NCBI RefSeq assembly: GCF_900182555.1
Contig: NZ_FXTH01000002.1
Span: 248,001 to 312,000 of the forward strand
DNA length: 64,000 nt
Source: Fodinibius sediminis
GTDB taxonomy: Bacteria; Bacteroidota; Rhodothermia; Balneolales; Balneolaceae
Direction: 5' to 3'
The position numbers were made by a program, and so were the translations under genes. The notes below the pieces were generated by a model. The model had not been told where the DNA came from, made no database searches, and saw nothing but the letters and a program-made list of their open reading frames with translations. Shown piece by piece: positions 17,597 to 26,952 of this stretch. Each line of letters starts with the position of its first letter. Positions within the stretch are counted from its first letter, which is position 1.

Positions 17597-20500
17597 ATGG
17601 CATTACAGTCTGTATTAAAAACGTTCTCTGCTCAGATCCCCTGGAAAGAGCTCCATGCCAACATCCGCGGGCGGAACATCCTGCTGCTGGACCATTTTGT
17701 GGGATCCACCCCCTCTCTTTTGGTGGCAAAGATCATCGAAAAGTATGACCAGGTAGTCATCATACATGCAGATACAGAATCAGCAAAATTCATGAAAGGC
17801 GACCTGGATGCCCTTGGGATAGAGAGGGCCAACTACTTTCCGGAAACAGGACAACATCCCTACGACGACCAGCAGATAACCGACAGTTCGATCGTGGTGC
17901 AGCGATCGGAGGTACTGGAGAACATCAAACACCACAACCAGCACGTCCTGGTCACCTCTGCGGCCGCCGTCTTTGACAAGATTGTTGCTCCCGAAATTTT
18001 TTCCCGGGCCTCCATCACCATCAACAATGGCGACAGTGTGGACCTGGCAGCGCTCAAGGAAGAGCTCGTTGACCAGGAATATGACCCCGTAAAATTTGTC
18101 AGCCAGCCCGGTGAGTTCGCCCAGCGCGGTGGTATTCTGGATATTTTCCCCTATACCGGCGAATACCCGATTCGGCTGGAGTTTTTTGGCGACGAGGTAG
18201 ACTCCATACGCGAGTTTGACCCCGATTCACAACGGTCCATATCCTATTTGAACACCGTACGCCTGGTACCCGATGCCTCAAGCCTGAACCAGGGAGAAAA
18301 GCGAGGGCTCCTCTCCTATTTTGACGAAGATACCGTCGTTTTACTGGTCAATCCCTCCCTGGTTCAATCAGACATTGAAAACCGCTTCGAAGCAGCCGTT
18401 GCCCGGTTCGACCAGCTGTCTGGCAAGGACGGGGTCCTCAGCCCGGAGGATCTCTTTGTTGCCCCCGAACAGTTTGAACAGTCACTTGCAGCCTTTGCAC
18501 AGCTTCACCTGGGCGGCTTCTCTAAAGAAAAACAGGCCGATTGGAGTACTAAGCTCGATGCAAGCCCACAGCCCGACTTCAACGGGAACATCAAACTGCT
18601 GCGTGAAAATATTGAGAGTCTGAGCAAGCAGGGTTTTGATACGTACATTTTGTGCGACAACGAGGGGCAGCGCGATCGGTTTGAAGAGCTGCTGGGTGAA
18701 CCGGGACCCGATCTCCGGTACCACCTTTCGGTGGAAACCATCCATCAGGGATTCCTGCTCAACAAAAAAGGCCTGGCCGTCTATACCGACCATCAGATTT
18801 TCAACCGCTACCACCGCCCCAAGGCCGGCCGAAGACGACACACCGGTAATATTTCTTTCAAGGAGCTGCGTGATCTTAATATCGGCGATTATGTTGTCCA
18901 TGTGGATTACGGAATAGGAAAATTTGCCGGGTTCAAGAAAATTGAAGTGCGGGGCATCGAGCAGGAGTCGGTCGTATTGCGGTACAAGGAAAATTCTGTC
19001 CTCTATGTCAATGTCTCCAGTTTACATAAAATCCAGAAATACTCGGGAAAGGAAGGAACACAGCCACGCATTGACAAGCTGGGATCTGGCCGCTGGGCCC
19101 GCAAGAAGGAGGAAACCAAGAAGAAGGTCAAGGATATCGCCCGCGATCTCATTAAGCTCTATGCCAAGCGAAAGTCCCAGAACGCTTTTGAGTTTGATCC
19201 CGACAATTCCTGGCAAACCGAGATGGAAGCCCGCTTTGAATTCGAGGAGACCCCCGACCAGCGCAAAGCTATTGAAGCGGTAAAAGAGGATATGCAGGCC
19301 AGCACCCCGATGGACCGGCTGATTTGCGGAGATGTCGGCTTTGGAAAAACCGAGGTGGCCGTACGGGCCGCTTTCAAGGCTGTGATGAATCATAAGCAGG
19401 TAGCCGTACTGGTGCCCACAACCATCCTGGCCGACCAGCACTACAAGACCTTCAAGAAGCGAATGAAGGATTTTCCAGTTACAATCGACGTAATCTCCCG
19501 CTTTCGCAGCCGTAAAGAACAGAAAAATACCCTGAAAAAACTCAAAGAAGGAAAAGTCGATATTATTGTCGGTACCCATCGCCTGACATCCAAGGATGTG
19601 GCCTTCAATGATCTGGGGCTGCTGATTGTTGATGAAGAACAGCGCTTCGGCGTCTCAGCTAAAGAGAAACTGAAAAAATACCGTGCTACGGTCGACGTCC
19701 TTACGCTTACGGCCACCCCCATCCCGCGGACCCTGCAATTCTCGCTTATGGGCGCCCGCGACCTGAGCATCATCAACACCCCGCCTGCCAACCGACAGCC
19801 GGTCGAGACGGAGATTCACAGTTTTGATGAAGACCTTATCCGGGACGCTATTACCCAGGAAATCTCGCGCGGAGGACAGGTTTTCTTTATCCACAACCGG
19901 GTTAAAAACATCGAGGCTGTTGCCAATATGGTACGGCAACTCGTTCCTGACGTACGCATCCGTTTTGCCCACGGACAGATGAGCTCCAAAAAACTGGAAA
20001 CCATTATTGAAGATTTTTACGACCACAAGTTCGATGTTCTCCTGTCGACAAATATCGTTGAAAACGGTATAGATATCTCCAATGCCAATACCATGATTAT
20101 CAATCGTGCCGATCGATTTGGACTGGCGGAACTCCACCAGCTCCGGGGGCGAGTGGGACGATCGAACCGCAAAGCCTTCTGCTATTTGATTACTCCGGAC
20201 ATCAAATCGCTCACCGATGAGGCCCGGAAACGGCTGCTGGCGCTTGAAGAGTTTTCGGACCTTGGTTCCGGTTTCAATATTGCCATGCGAGACCTGGATA
20301 TCCGGGGAGCGGGCGATATCCTCGGTGCCGAACAAAGTGGATTCATCAATGACCTGGGCTTTGATCTGTACCAGAAAATCCTGAATGATGCGGTCAAGGA
20401 ACTTAAGAAAGAGGAATTCAGTGACGTCTTCAGTGATGTAGAGATAGATGTGGAACTACCCGAAACCCAGGTTGAATTCGACCTTCCGGCCTTGCTGAAA

Positions 20501-20944
20501 AATGACTATGTGAGCGACAGCGTAGAACGGTTAAACCTCTATCGGAAATTGTCCGGTGCGGAAAAACTCGAAACCATCAACGAGTGGAAAGAAGAAATTG
20601 AAGATCGGTTCGGCCCTGTTCCCGATGAGGCTCAAAATCTTATAACAGGAGCCGTAATTAAACTGTATGCTTCCCGCCTTTTCATCACGAAAGTCCGGAT
20701 CCGATCTAACCGGATGTGGATGGAATGCCCCAAGCATGATTCCGGGCTGGGTGAAGAATTTTACGGCCAGCGGTTCCAGAAGCTCTTGAAGACCCTTCAG
20801 GTGGAGGCAAACGACCGGTTCAAGGTTATTCAAAAAGATGACCGGGTACGATTCGTGATTCACCAAATGCCGAACCTCAAAGCAGCTGCAACCTTTTTAA
20901 AAGAACTTTCATCAGCATACGAGAAGGAGGCCAGTTTTGCTTGA
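17597..20944 (+). CDS. mfd: Transcription-repair coupling factor Mfd
   Basis: 1115 residues, full length. Mfd removes RNA polymerase stalled at DNA lesions and recruits UvrA. The N-terminal third is UvrB-like (VVIIHADTESA, GQHPYDDQQ, SQPGEFAQRGGILDIFPY). The RNA-polymerase-interacting domain begins near residue 428 (GDYVVHVDYGIGKFAGF). The translocase has Walker A GDVGFGKTE near 577, DEEQRF near 678, LTATPIPRTL and QLRGRVGRSNRKAFCYL. The C-terminal TRCF domain follows (RLNLYRKLSGAE). Its last codons overlap the start of the next gene by 8 nt. Confidence 0.97.
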   Translation: MALQSVLKTFSAQIPWKELHANIRGRNILLLDHFVGSTPSLLVAKIIEKYDQVVIIHADTESAKFMKGDLDALGIERANYFPETGQHPYDDQQITDSSIVVQRSEVLENIKHHNQHVLVTSAAAVFDKIVAPEIFSRASITINNGDSVDLAALKEELVDQEYDPVKFVSQPGEFAQRGGILDIFPYTGEYPIRLEFFGDEVDSIREFDPDSQRSISYLNTVRLVPDASSLNQGEKRGLLSYFDEDTVVLLVNPSLVQSDIENRFEAAVARFDQLSGKDGVLSPEDLFVAPEQFEQSLAAFAQLHLGGFSKEKQADWSTKLDASPQPDFNGNIKLLRENIESLSKQGFDTYILCDNEGQRDRFEELLGEPGPDLRYHLSVETIHQGFLLNKKGLAVYTDHQIFNRYHRPKAGRRRHTGNISFKELRDLNIGDYVVHVDYGIGKFAGFKKIEVRGIEQESVVLRYKENSVLYVNVSSLHKIQKYSGKEGTQPRIDKLGSGRWARKKEETKKKVKDIARDLIKLYAKRKSQNAFEFDPDNSWQTEMEARFEFEETPDQRKAIEAVKEDMQASTPMDRLICGDVGFGKTEVAVRAAFKAVMNHKQVAVLVPTTILADQHYKTFKKRMKDFPVTIDVISRFRSRKEQKNTLKKLKEGKVDIIVGTHRLTSKDVAFNDLGLLIVDEEQRFGVSAKEKLKKYRATVDVLTLTATPIPRTLQFSLMGARDLSIINTPPANRQPVETEIHSFDEDLIRDAITQEISRGGQVFFIHNRVKNIEAVANMVRQLVPDVRIRFAHGQMSSKKLETIIEDFYDHKFDVLLSTNIVENGIDISNANTMIINRADRFGLAELHQLRGRVGRSNRKAFCYLITPDIKSLTDEARKRLLALEEFSDLGSGFNIAMRDLDIRGAGDILGAEQSGFINDLGFDLYQKILNDAVKELKKEEFSDVFSDVEIDVELPETQVEFDLPALLKNDYVSDSVERLNLYRKLSGAEKLETINEWKEEIEDRFGPVPDEAQNLITGAVIKLYASRLFITKVRIRSNRMWMECPKHDSGLGEEFYGQRFQKLLKTLQVEANDRFKVIQKDDRVRFVIHQMPNLKAAATFLKELSSAYEKEASFA
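20924..20930 (+). promoter_or_regulatory. Strong Shine-Dalgarno that fixes a TTG start
   Basis: AAGGAGG inside the 3' end of mfd, six nt before the TTG at 20937. It is one of the strongest ribosome-binding sites I noticed in this window, where most genes have weak ones. It decides the start of the threonylcarbamoyl-AMP synthase gene, for which no in-frame ATG or GTG lies near the family N-terminus. Confidence 0.75.
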
Positions 20945-21875
20945 TCGATTTATCCGATTATTGAATGATGGAGAAATTGTTGCCTTTCCCACAGAGACCG
21001 TCTACGGGCTCGGGGCTGATGCCTGGAACCCATCGGCCATAAAAAAAGTTTTCGCCCGGAAGGGCCGGCCTTCCGACAATCCGCTGATCGTACACGTGGC
21101 CTCCATCCAGTCTGTAGACCCATTTGCCCTGGACATTTCGGATGATGCCCGTAAACTGATGCACCATTTCTGGCCGGGTCCCCTGACCCTTATCTTCAAG
21201 AAGAAGCCGGCTGTTCTGGACCTTGTAACAGCCGGCCTGGATACGGTGGCCATCCGTTGGCCCAGCCACCCGCTGTCGCAGGAACTTATTGCCCGGACCG
21301 GTCCCCTGGTTGCGCCCAGTGCCAATTCCTCGGGAAAACCAAGTCCCACTAAACCGGAGCACGTCCGCGAGGATTTCGGCGATGACTTCCCCGTCATCGA
21401 TGCCGGGGAAACAGCCATCGGACTGGAATCCACTGTTCTTGACGTATCTCAAGAACCTTACCGCATCTACCGGCCGGGTGCCATTACGGCCCGTGAGATT
21501 GAAGACGTTATCCACAAAAACATTCTCACGGTTTCATCGGATAACCAGGAGGCAGCAGCCAAAAGCCCGGGCACAAAGTACACTCACTATGCACCTGATG
21601 CGGCCGTGCGGTGGCTTGGTGCCGACGAATTGCCGCATGACCCCGATACCCTTTACCTGCTGCATAGCCGCCTCCCGGAACAGCAGGGAGACAACGTTAT
21701 TTCCTATGCCGGGGATTTCAGAAAATTGGGACACGAGCTTTATGATCGATTTCGGCAGGCCGACCACCAGGGTTATCGCACCGTGGCCATCGAAGTTTTT
21801 ACCGCTGACCAGCACGATTCGCTGGTCCCGGCCCTTGTTAACAGAATTCAAAAGGCAGCCGGGTCAAAACAATAG
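20937..21875 (+). CDS. tsaC: Threonylcarbamoyl-AMP synthase (Sua5-type)
   Basis: Makes L-threonylcarbamoyl-AMP from threonine, bicarbonate and ATP, the first step of the universal t6A37 tRNA modification. 312 residues, so Sua5-like: an N-terminal YrdC domain (about 1-200) and a C-terminal Sua5 domain. Motifs are VAFPTETVYGLGADA, KGRPSDNPLIVHV, FWPGPLTLIF, VAIRWPSHP, PLVAPSANSSGKPSPT and ESTVLDVS, then SPGTKYTHYAPDA at the Sua5 junction. The start is TTG, supported by a perfect AAGGAGG. The gene overlaps the end of mfd by 8 nt, so the two are probably co-transcribed and coupled. Confidence 0.94.
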   Translation: MLDRFIRLLNDGEIVAFPTETVYGLGADAWNPSAIKKVFARKGRPSDNPLIVHVASIQSVDPFALDISDDARKLMHHFWPGPLTLIFKKKPAVLDLVTAGLDTVAIRWPSHPLSQELIARTGPLVAPSANSSGKPSPTKPEHVREDFGDDFPVIDAGETAIGLESTVLDVSQEPYRIYRPGAITAREIEDVIHKNILTVSSDNQEAAAKSPGTKYTHYAPDAAVRWLGADELPHDPDTLYLLHSRLPEQQGDNVISYAGDFRKLGHELYDRFRQADHQGYRTVAIEVFTADQHDSLVPALVNRIQKAAGSKQ

Positions 21876-22044
21876 CTGCAGCACCCCTATTGCCCGGCAG
21901 TACCATTTCAAATGATCCCCTGTATTATAAGTGGAACCCATCCCTGTTAAAACAGTTAAATTTTCGGATGGGATAGTCATTAGTCCTTTGCCAAGTGTAT
22001 TATTTGTCTTACCATACAAGAACAATCCCAATTTAGCTCATATT

Positions 22045-22932
22045 ATGCAATCGATAGTGAATAATAGATTTTGCCTTCTTCCTGTTATCCTTCTCATATC
22101 TTCCCTGGCTCTGACGTCCTGCCTCGACAGCAGCACCGATACCAACCAGGGCGCAAGCAAGAACCTGCTTGAGCAGGCCCAGTCCTATGCTGATTTTGAT
22201 ACCTTTGTTGACATCATAAGTGATACGGAGCTGAATACCACCATTGCCAATGAAGGCCCCCTGACCCTCCTTGTTCCCACGAATGATGCCTTTGATGCCT
22301 TGCCGTCGGGCACCCTGGAGTCTTTGACAGACGAGCAGCTCATCGACATCCTCTCCTACCATGTTATCGAACAGATTATCGACCTGAACCAGCTTTCTGC
22401 CGAGGAGACATTTACGAGTATGCAGGGCGACAATATTTTCTTCGTTATCAGCAACGACAGCCTGTATATCAACGGCAGCAACTATGTGGGTGGTGTAGGT
22501 GCCAGTAACGGGGTCCTCTATGCCACCGACCAGGTTCTTTTTCCGGATGCCTACCTGGATGTGACCGGTCTTGTGCACAAGCGAAAACAGCTCAGTGAAC
22601 TGGATAAGAGCATCGATAATACCGGCCTGGCCAGTACTCTGGAAGACACCAGCTCCGCTTACACCATTTTCGCCCCCTCGAATACAGCCCTGCAGAATGC
22701 GGAACTGTCAGCTGACACGCTAAAGTATCACGTGGTCTCCGGGAAACTGCTCTCACAGGATTTCTCTTCCTCCCAAACCTACACCACCCTGAATGGCAAA
22801 GAACTGTCGGTTGAAGTCAGTGGCAGCAGCGTTACGATCAACGGGGAGGCCGCCGTAACTACTGCAGATATTGAAGGAGTCAACGGGGTGGTCCATATTA
22901 TCGATACAGCCCTTGCCCCGCCATCGGAATAG
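22045..22932 (+). CDS. Fasciclin-domain lipoprotein
   Basis: 295 residues from the ATG at 22045, which gives a lipoprotein signal peptide (LLPVILLISSLALTSC, lipobox LTSC). Two fasciclin (FAS1) domains follow. The first is at about 40-185 (TFVDIISDTEL, GPLTLLVPTNDAFDAL, ILSYHVIEQ, NGVLYATDQVLFP). The second is at about 195-290 (YTIFAPSNTALQNA, LKYHVVSGKL, NGVVHIIDTALAP). FAS1 domains are extracellular adhesion modules; the ligand is unknown. The mature protein is acidic and Ser/Thr/Asp rich, which suits a surface protein from saline habitats. A bidirectional terminator separates it from the convergent M1 peptidase gene. Confidence 0.92.
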   Translation: MQSIVNNRFCLLPVILLISSLALTSCLDSSTDTNQGASKNLLEQAQSYADFDTFVDIISDTELNTTIANEGPLTLLVPTNDAFDALPSGTLESLTDEQLIDILSYHVIEQIIDLNQLSAEETFTSMQGDNIFFVISNDSLYINGSNYVGGVGASNGVLYATDQVLFPDAYLDVTGLVHKRKQLSELDKSIDNTGLASTLEDTSSAYTIFAPSNTALQNAELSADTLKYHVVSGKLLSQDFSSSQTYTTLNGKELSVEVSGSSVTINGEAAVTTADIEGVNGVVHIIDTALAPPSE

Positions 22933-22963
22933 TGGTTGATTGTTACCACCGAAAGATTCTCAT

Positions 22964-22994
22964 AAAAAAAGCCTGTCCCTCCGGACAGGCTTTT
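22964..22994. terminator. Bidirectional intrinsic terminator
   Basis: GCCTGTCC (22971-22978) and GGACAGGC (22983-22990) form a perfect 8-bp stem with a 4-nt loop, flanked by seven A's on the left and four T's on the right. It lies between the convergent fasciclin and M1 peptidase genes and can serve both. Confidence 0.85.
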
Positions 22995-23018
22995 CTGTTT
23001 CTTACCTTCCAGGGCACA

Positions 23019-24968
23019 CTACTGTTCGCCGATCCAGCGGTTATTCTCCGGGTTGACGTCCGGAAATTCGCGGCGGGGATCGATCTCAATCCGCTGTATC
23101 CTGGACGAAGAGTCATAGGAGATGGTCCAGCTGTCACCCCGGTGCCAGACCTGCACAGGAAGTTCAAGGATCTCCTCCCTCCCGTTCTCCTGCGTGATTT
23201 TAATCACCACCGGCATCACCAGCCTGTCGTTATTGCTGATGCTGATCAGGGCGCCCTCTGACGGTTCATCATTCACATAAGTTACCGAATCCACCGCTTG
23301 GTCCATGGTCCAGCTTTTTTCGAACCATCCCCGCCAGAACCAGTCGAGTTCACGGCCGCTGACATTTTCCATGGTATTGAAGAAATCATCCGGCGTTGGA
23401 TGCTTATAGGCCCAACGGTCAATATACTCCGTAAAAGCTTCATCAAAAGCTTCTTCACCGAGAATTGAATTCCTAAGGATCCTGAGTCCCAATGCCGGTT
23501 TGCGATAGGCTACGGCCCCCAGGTTCCCGGGCTGAATCTGGTCCGGAGCCGTCATGATCGGTTCGCTGGCCTCACTGCTCAGCCAGTTGTTGAGCAGGCG
23601 GGCATTTGTCTCCCGATGGTACTCCCCACTGTTAAAATGGTTGGTACTCAGGCCATTGATGAAGAAGTTGAATCCTTCATCCATCCATGCATGTTCACGC
23701 TCATTGGATCCCACAATCATCGGGAACCAGATATGACCGAACTCATGATCCGTCACTCGCCAGAGGCTTCCTTCGGTGGCCTTCCAGCTGCAAAATACAA
23801 TTCCGGGATACTCCATCCCCCCCACTTTTCCTGCTACGTTAACGGCCGTCGGGTAGGGATACTTGCTCAGGTAGTCGGAATAAAACTCAATGGAAGCCTT
23901 CACATATTCCGTGGAACGCGACCAGGCCGTATCGCCCGCGCTTTCCGCCGGGTAGACCGACATTGCCAGCGACTGGTCGCCGTCGGGCAGGTTGATGCGC
24001 GCGGCATCCCAGATAAAGGCTTTGGAAGCGGCCCAGGCCACGTCACGGGAATTCTCAATCTTGTATTTCCAAGTCAACCGTTCCGCCCCCCGGGGACGCG
24101 AGGCCTCCGTACCCACCTCCTCCTGTTTAATGATGAAAACCCGTTCATCACTCTCTTGTGCTTCCTGCCAGCGTGCCTGCTGTTCGCGGGTTAGGACCTC
24201 TCCTGGATTTTGAAGTTCGCCGGAAGCCACAACAATGTATTCCGAGGGAGCACTGATCTGGTACTCGAAGGTTCCGTAATCCATATAAAACTCCCCGGCC
24301 CCGAGATAGGGACGAATATTCCAGCCCTGCACATCATCAAAAACCGCCACTCTCGGGTACCACTGGGCTACCTCATAGATAAGCCCCTCCTCGGTCTCCA
24401 GTCGTCCCAGACGATCCGAGCCATACTCCGGGATTACAAAAGTATAATCGATGGTAAGGGATATTTCTCCCCCCTCGGCGGAAAGGTCCTCCTCAAGGTC
24501 AATCTTCATCTTTGTATCCACCGTGCGCGTTTCCGGCCGGTAGCTCTCACTTCCCTGTCGAACGGTGATCCCCTTAATCGTCAGTCCTCCGTCAAATTCC
24601 CGGTTTCCAAATCGTGAACCCGAATAAGGAGTCAGTTTGGCGCCCCAGGAATCATCATCAAACAGGTTCTGGTCAAGTTTAAGCCATATAAACTCCAGCG
24701 GCTGCGGACTGTTATTGGTATAGTGAATGGTCATACTGGTCGTGACCCTATGCTCTTCCGGATGCAACGCAACATCCATCTCATAACTGGCCGAATTTTG
24801 CCAGTAGTGGGCCCCCGAGGCACCACTTGCACTTCGGTAAATTGTACTGGGGCCCGTTTCGTAGGGCACGAAGGCTTCCTGCACCGTATTATTCTCACGC
24901 TCCTGGGCAGACAGGGGCGAAACGGTCAGTAACAAGCCGGTAATAATCAGGGTGATAGGTAAACGCAT
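23019..24968 (-). CDS. M1 family zinc metallopeptidase
   Basis: 649 residues from the ATG at 24966-24968; the next in-frame codon upstream (TTG at 24972-24974) is less likely. The signal peptide is [22 protein letters not shown]. The catalytic part shows the exopeptidase-like loop [11 protein letters not shown] and the zinc site HEFGHIWFP near residue 410, with the downstream Glu in WMDEGFNFF. It is thus a predicted active aminopeptidase-like enzyme working outside the cytoplasm. GAMEN is replaced by GGMEY, as in several Bacteroidota secreted M1 proteins. The last 90 or so residues ([19 protein letters not shown]) form a beta domain. It follows the M42 gene by 87 nt on the same strand. Confidence 0.92.
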   Translation of the reverse strand: MRLPITLIITGLLLTVSPLSAQERENNTVQEAFVPYETGPSTIYRSASGASGAHYWQNSASYEMDVALHPEEHRVTTSMTIHYTNNSPQPLEFIWLKLDQNLFDDDSWGAKLTPYSGSRFGNREFDGGLTIKGITVRQGSESYRPETRTVDTKMKIDLEEDLSAEGGEISLTIDYTFVIPEYGSDRLGRLETEEGLIYEVAQWYPRVAVFDDVQGWNIRPYLGAGEFYMDYGTFEYQISAPSEYIVVASGELQNPGEVLTREQQARWQEAQESDERVFIIKQEEVGTEASRPRGAERLTWKYKIENSRDVAWAASKAFIWDAARINLPDGDQSLAMSVYPAESAGDTAWSRSTEYVKASIEFYSDYLSKYPYPTAVNVAGKVGGMEYPGIVFCSWKATEGSLWRVTDHEFGHIWFPMIVGSNEREHAWMDEGFNFFINGLSTNHFNSGEYHRETNARLLNNWLSSEASEPIMTAPDQIQPGNLGAVAYRKPALGLRILRNSILGEEAFDEAFTEYIDRWAYKHPTPDDFFNTMENVSGRELDWFWRGWFEKSWTMDQAVDSVTYVNDEPSEGALISISNNDRLVMPVVIKITQENGREEILELPVQVWHRGDSWTISYDSSSRIQRIEIDPRREFPDVNPENNRWIGEQ

Positions 24969-25055
24969 AAACAAAAGAAGGTTCTTGAGGTTAAAAAATT
25001 CTCAGACAGCATTCCTCCAAGGAAATGCCAAACCGGGCATCAAACAGCAAAACAG

Positions 25056-26132
25056 TCAAATGACCTGAAACGTTTGGTCGGGGGCCAGCCGCAGTACAGA
25101 TTCCGTCATCAAGTCAACCAGGGCCTCCACATCGTTCAGCGAAGCTGTCTCAACGGGTGAATGCATATACCGAAGCGGCAGTGAAATCAATGCACTGGGG
25201 ATCCCGGTTTTCTGATAAAAGATGCTGTCCGTATCCGTTCCTGTTCGAACGCTGGTTGCTTCATGCTGGATGTCAATCTCATGCTCCTTGCTAACCGTTT
25301 CCAGAAACTCCACAATTTTGGCATGATTTGCCCCCCCGTGCTGAATAGAGGGCCCGTTGCCCAGCTTGACCAAGCCATGCTCCTTGTGGTTGATCCCCGG
25401 GGTGTCGGTGGCATGCGTCACATCCGTCACAAGAGACAAGTCCGGAGCTATGCGGTAGCTCATCATCCGGGCCCCGTACCCCCCAACCTCTTCCTGTACA
25501 GAATTTAGGGCCACTACATTCACATTGAGCTCATCGCGGCGATCCTTCAACTGACGCAGGACCCGGGCAATCATGTAGCCGCCTATGCGGTTGTCCAGGG
25601 CGCGCCCCGAAAGGATATGGTCGGAGAGGTAATCATATTCATCGGCATAGGTAATCGGATCACCCACCTGTACAAGCTCGAGGGCTTCTTCACGGCTGGA
25701 TACCCCGATGTCCACGTAGATATCCTTCCAGGACGGCTGCTTGCCCTTGCCATTTTTTTTATCCTGCAAATGGATGGCTTTATTGCCCGTCACTCCCGAT
25801 ACCACACCGCTGCTGGTATGAATATGAACCCGTTTGGCCCGGGCGATAGTTGAATCGCTTCCTCCCAGCTTGTTGATATACACGAAACCGCTGTCGGTGA
25901 TATGCTGCACAATCATGCCAATTTCATCACAATGCGCCTCAAGCATCACGGTTATCACATCAAAGCTGGTATTCAGACGGGCGCAGGCTGAACCATAGGC
26001 ATCTACCTCCACTTCGTCGGCAAACTGTTCCACATATTCCTTCCAAACTTTCTGGCCCTCGGCTTCAAACCCCGTAGGGCTGGGGGTAATTAACAACTTC
26101 TCTAAAAACTGCTGTTCATTGGCATCCATCAT
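25056..26132 (-). CDS. M42 family aminopeptidase (TET/PepA-like)
   Basis: 358 residues, cytosolic (no signal). M42 enzymes are dinuclear metal aminopeptidases that often form dodecameric tetrahedra and trim peptides from the proteasome or other proteases. All expected metal and catalytic positions are visible: AHCDEIG (His and Asp), GRALDNRIGG (bridging Asp), QEEVGGYGA (catalytic Glu and metal Glu), VTDVTHATD (Asp) and the late His in RYMHSPVE. It is the first gene of a probable two-peptidase unit with the downstream M1 gene. Two consecutive ATGs open it (26130-26132 and 26127-26129); either could start translation. Confidence 0.94.
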   Translation of the reverse strand: MMDANEQQFLEKLLITPSPTGFEAEGQKVWKEYVEQFADEVEVDAYGSACARLNTSFDVITVMLEAHCDEIGMIVQHITDSGFVYINKLGGSDSTIARAKRVHIHTSSGVVSGVTGNKAIHLQDKKNGKGKQPSWKDIYVDIGVSSREEALELVQVGDPITYADEYDYLSDHILSGRALDNRIGGYMIARVLRQLKDRRDELNVNVVALNSVQEEVGGYGARMMSYRIAPDLSLVTDVTHATDTPGINHKEHGLVKLGNGPSIQHGGANHAKIVEFLETVSKEHEIDIQHEATSVRTGTDTDSIFYQKTGIPSALISLPLRYMHSPVETASLNDVEALVDLMTESVLRLAPDQTFQVI

Positions 26133-26454
26133 GATGTCATTTCAAATTTGGATTTTGGAATTGACCCCATGAATATAAGCATGTGATCAGACATCCGTTA
26201 GCTGTAATTTAACCCGCGCCAGCACCCGCTGTCTCCCTAATCCGCCCGACCCTCTCACCCGCTTTGCTGTGTGGCAGTCGATTTTATCTTTAGCTAAATT
26301 TATCTAACTTCTTTTTTTTGCTTCAGGGACACACGTACGATCTTTCAGCTATTAACAGCTGTTTTGCCCCCCTGTAATCATTCTGATGAACAGCAGCGGC
26401 AATGCAGCGGTACCGGCACCGGCTTACCACCGGCGATAATCAAACAGATTTTTT
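26133..26454. other. Divergent intergenic region, no gene
   Basis: 322 bases between the divergent M42 and thioesterase genes. Both promoters must lie here. I see mixed AT and GC tracts (the right part repeats CGGT/CCGG-rich units around 26400-26440) but no convincing hairpin, no coding signal and no motif I would name. Confidence 0.5.
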
Positions 26455-26889
26455 ATGAAAAAACCTCCATATCAACAGGGTCTGTTCCCGCACTGGTCTT
26501 CCATACCCATTCGATTTCGGGATCTCGATCCGCTTAACCACGTCAACAATGCCCTTTTCAGCACCTATTACGAAGAAGCGCGCATCAAGTTCATACAACA
26601 GGTACCCGCCTTTGCCCAGCAGCTCGAAAAGGGGTTCAGCTTTGTTCTGGCAAACATCACGATTGATTTTATTCATCCAGCCGAGTACCCGGGAACGCTT
26701 CTTATCGGATCAGGCATAGCCTCTACCGGCAACTCCAGCATCTCCAGTTTCCAGGCCATTTACACAGAAAAGGAAAAAACACTTGTTTCCGTAGCTGAAG
26801 CACATGGCGTATGGTTTGACCTTCAAAAGCAAAAACCCAGCAGGCTGCCACAGATAAAGGATATCGATCGACTTACCGTATCCCTGTAA
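26455..26889 (+). CDS. Hotdog-fold acyl-CoA thioesterase (YbgC/FadM type)
   Basis: 144 residues, one hotdog domain. The hallmark RFRDLDPLNHVNNA (residues about 20-33) has the catalytic Asp and the NHVNN turn. It is followed by the long helix ALFSTYYEEARIKFI and the strands VLANITIDFIHPAEY and SSISSFQAIYTE. These 4HBT enzymes cleave acyl- or aryl-CoA thioesters. The name of the nearest relative (menaquinone, fatty acid or phenylacetate pathway) cannot be decided. It is 63 nt upstream of the HD-domain gene on the same strand. Confidence 0.9.
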   Translation: MKKPPYQQGLFPHWSSIPIRFRDLDPLNHVNNALFSTYYEEARIKFIQQVPAFAQQLEKGFSFVLANITIDFIHPAEYPGTLLIGSGIASTGNSSISSFQAIYTEKEKTLVSVAEAHGVWFDLQKQKPSRLPQIKDIDRLTVSL

Positions 26890-26952
26890 ACCAGCCTTAA
26901 AGCCATAGCCCGTGCTCATGCACGACAGTACCTAACTGAAACCATATACACG

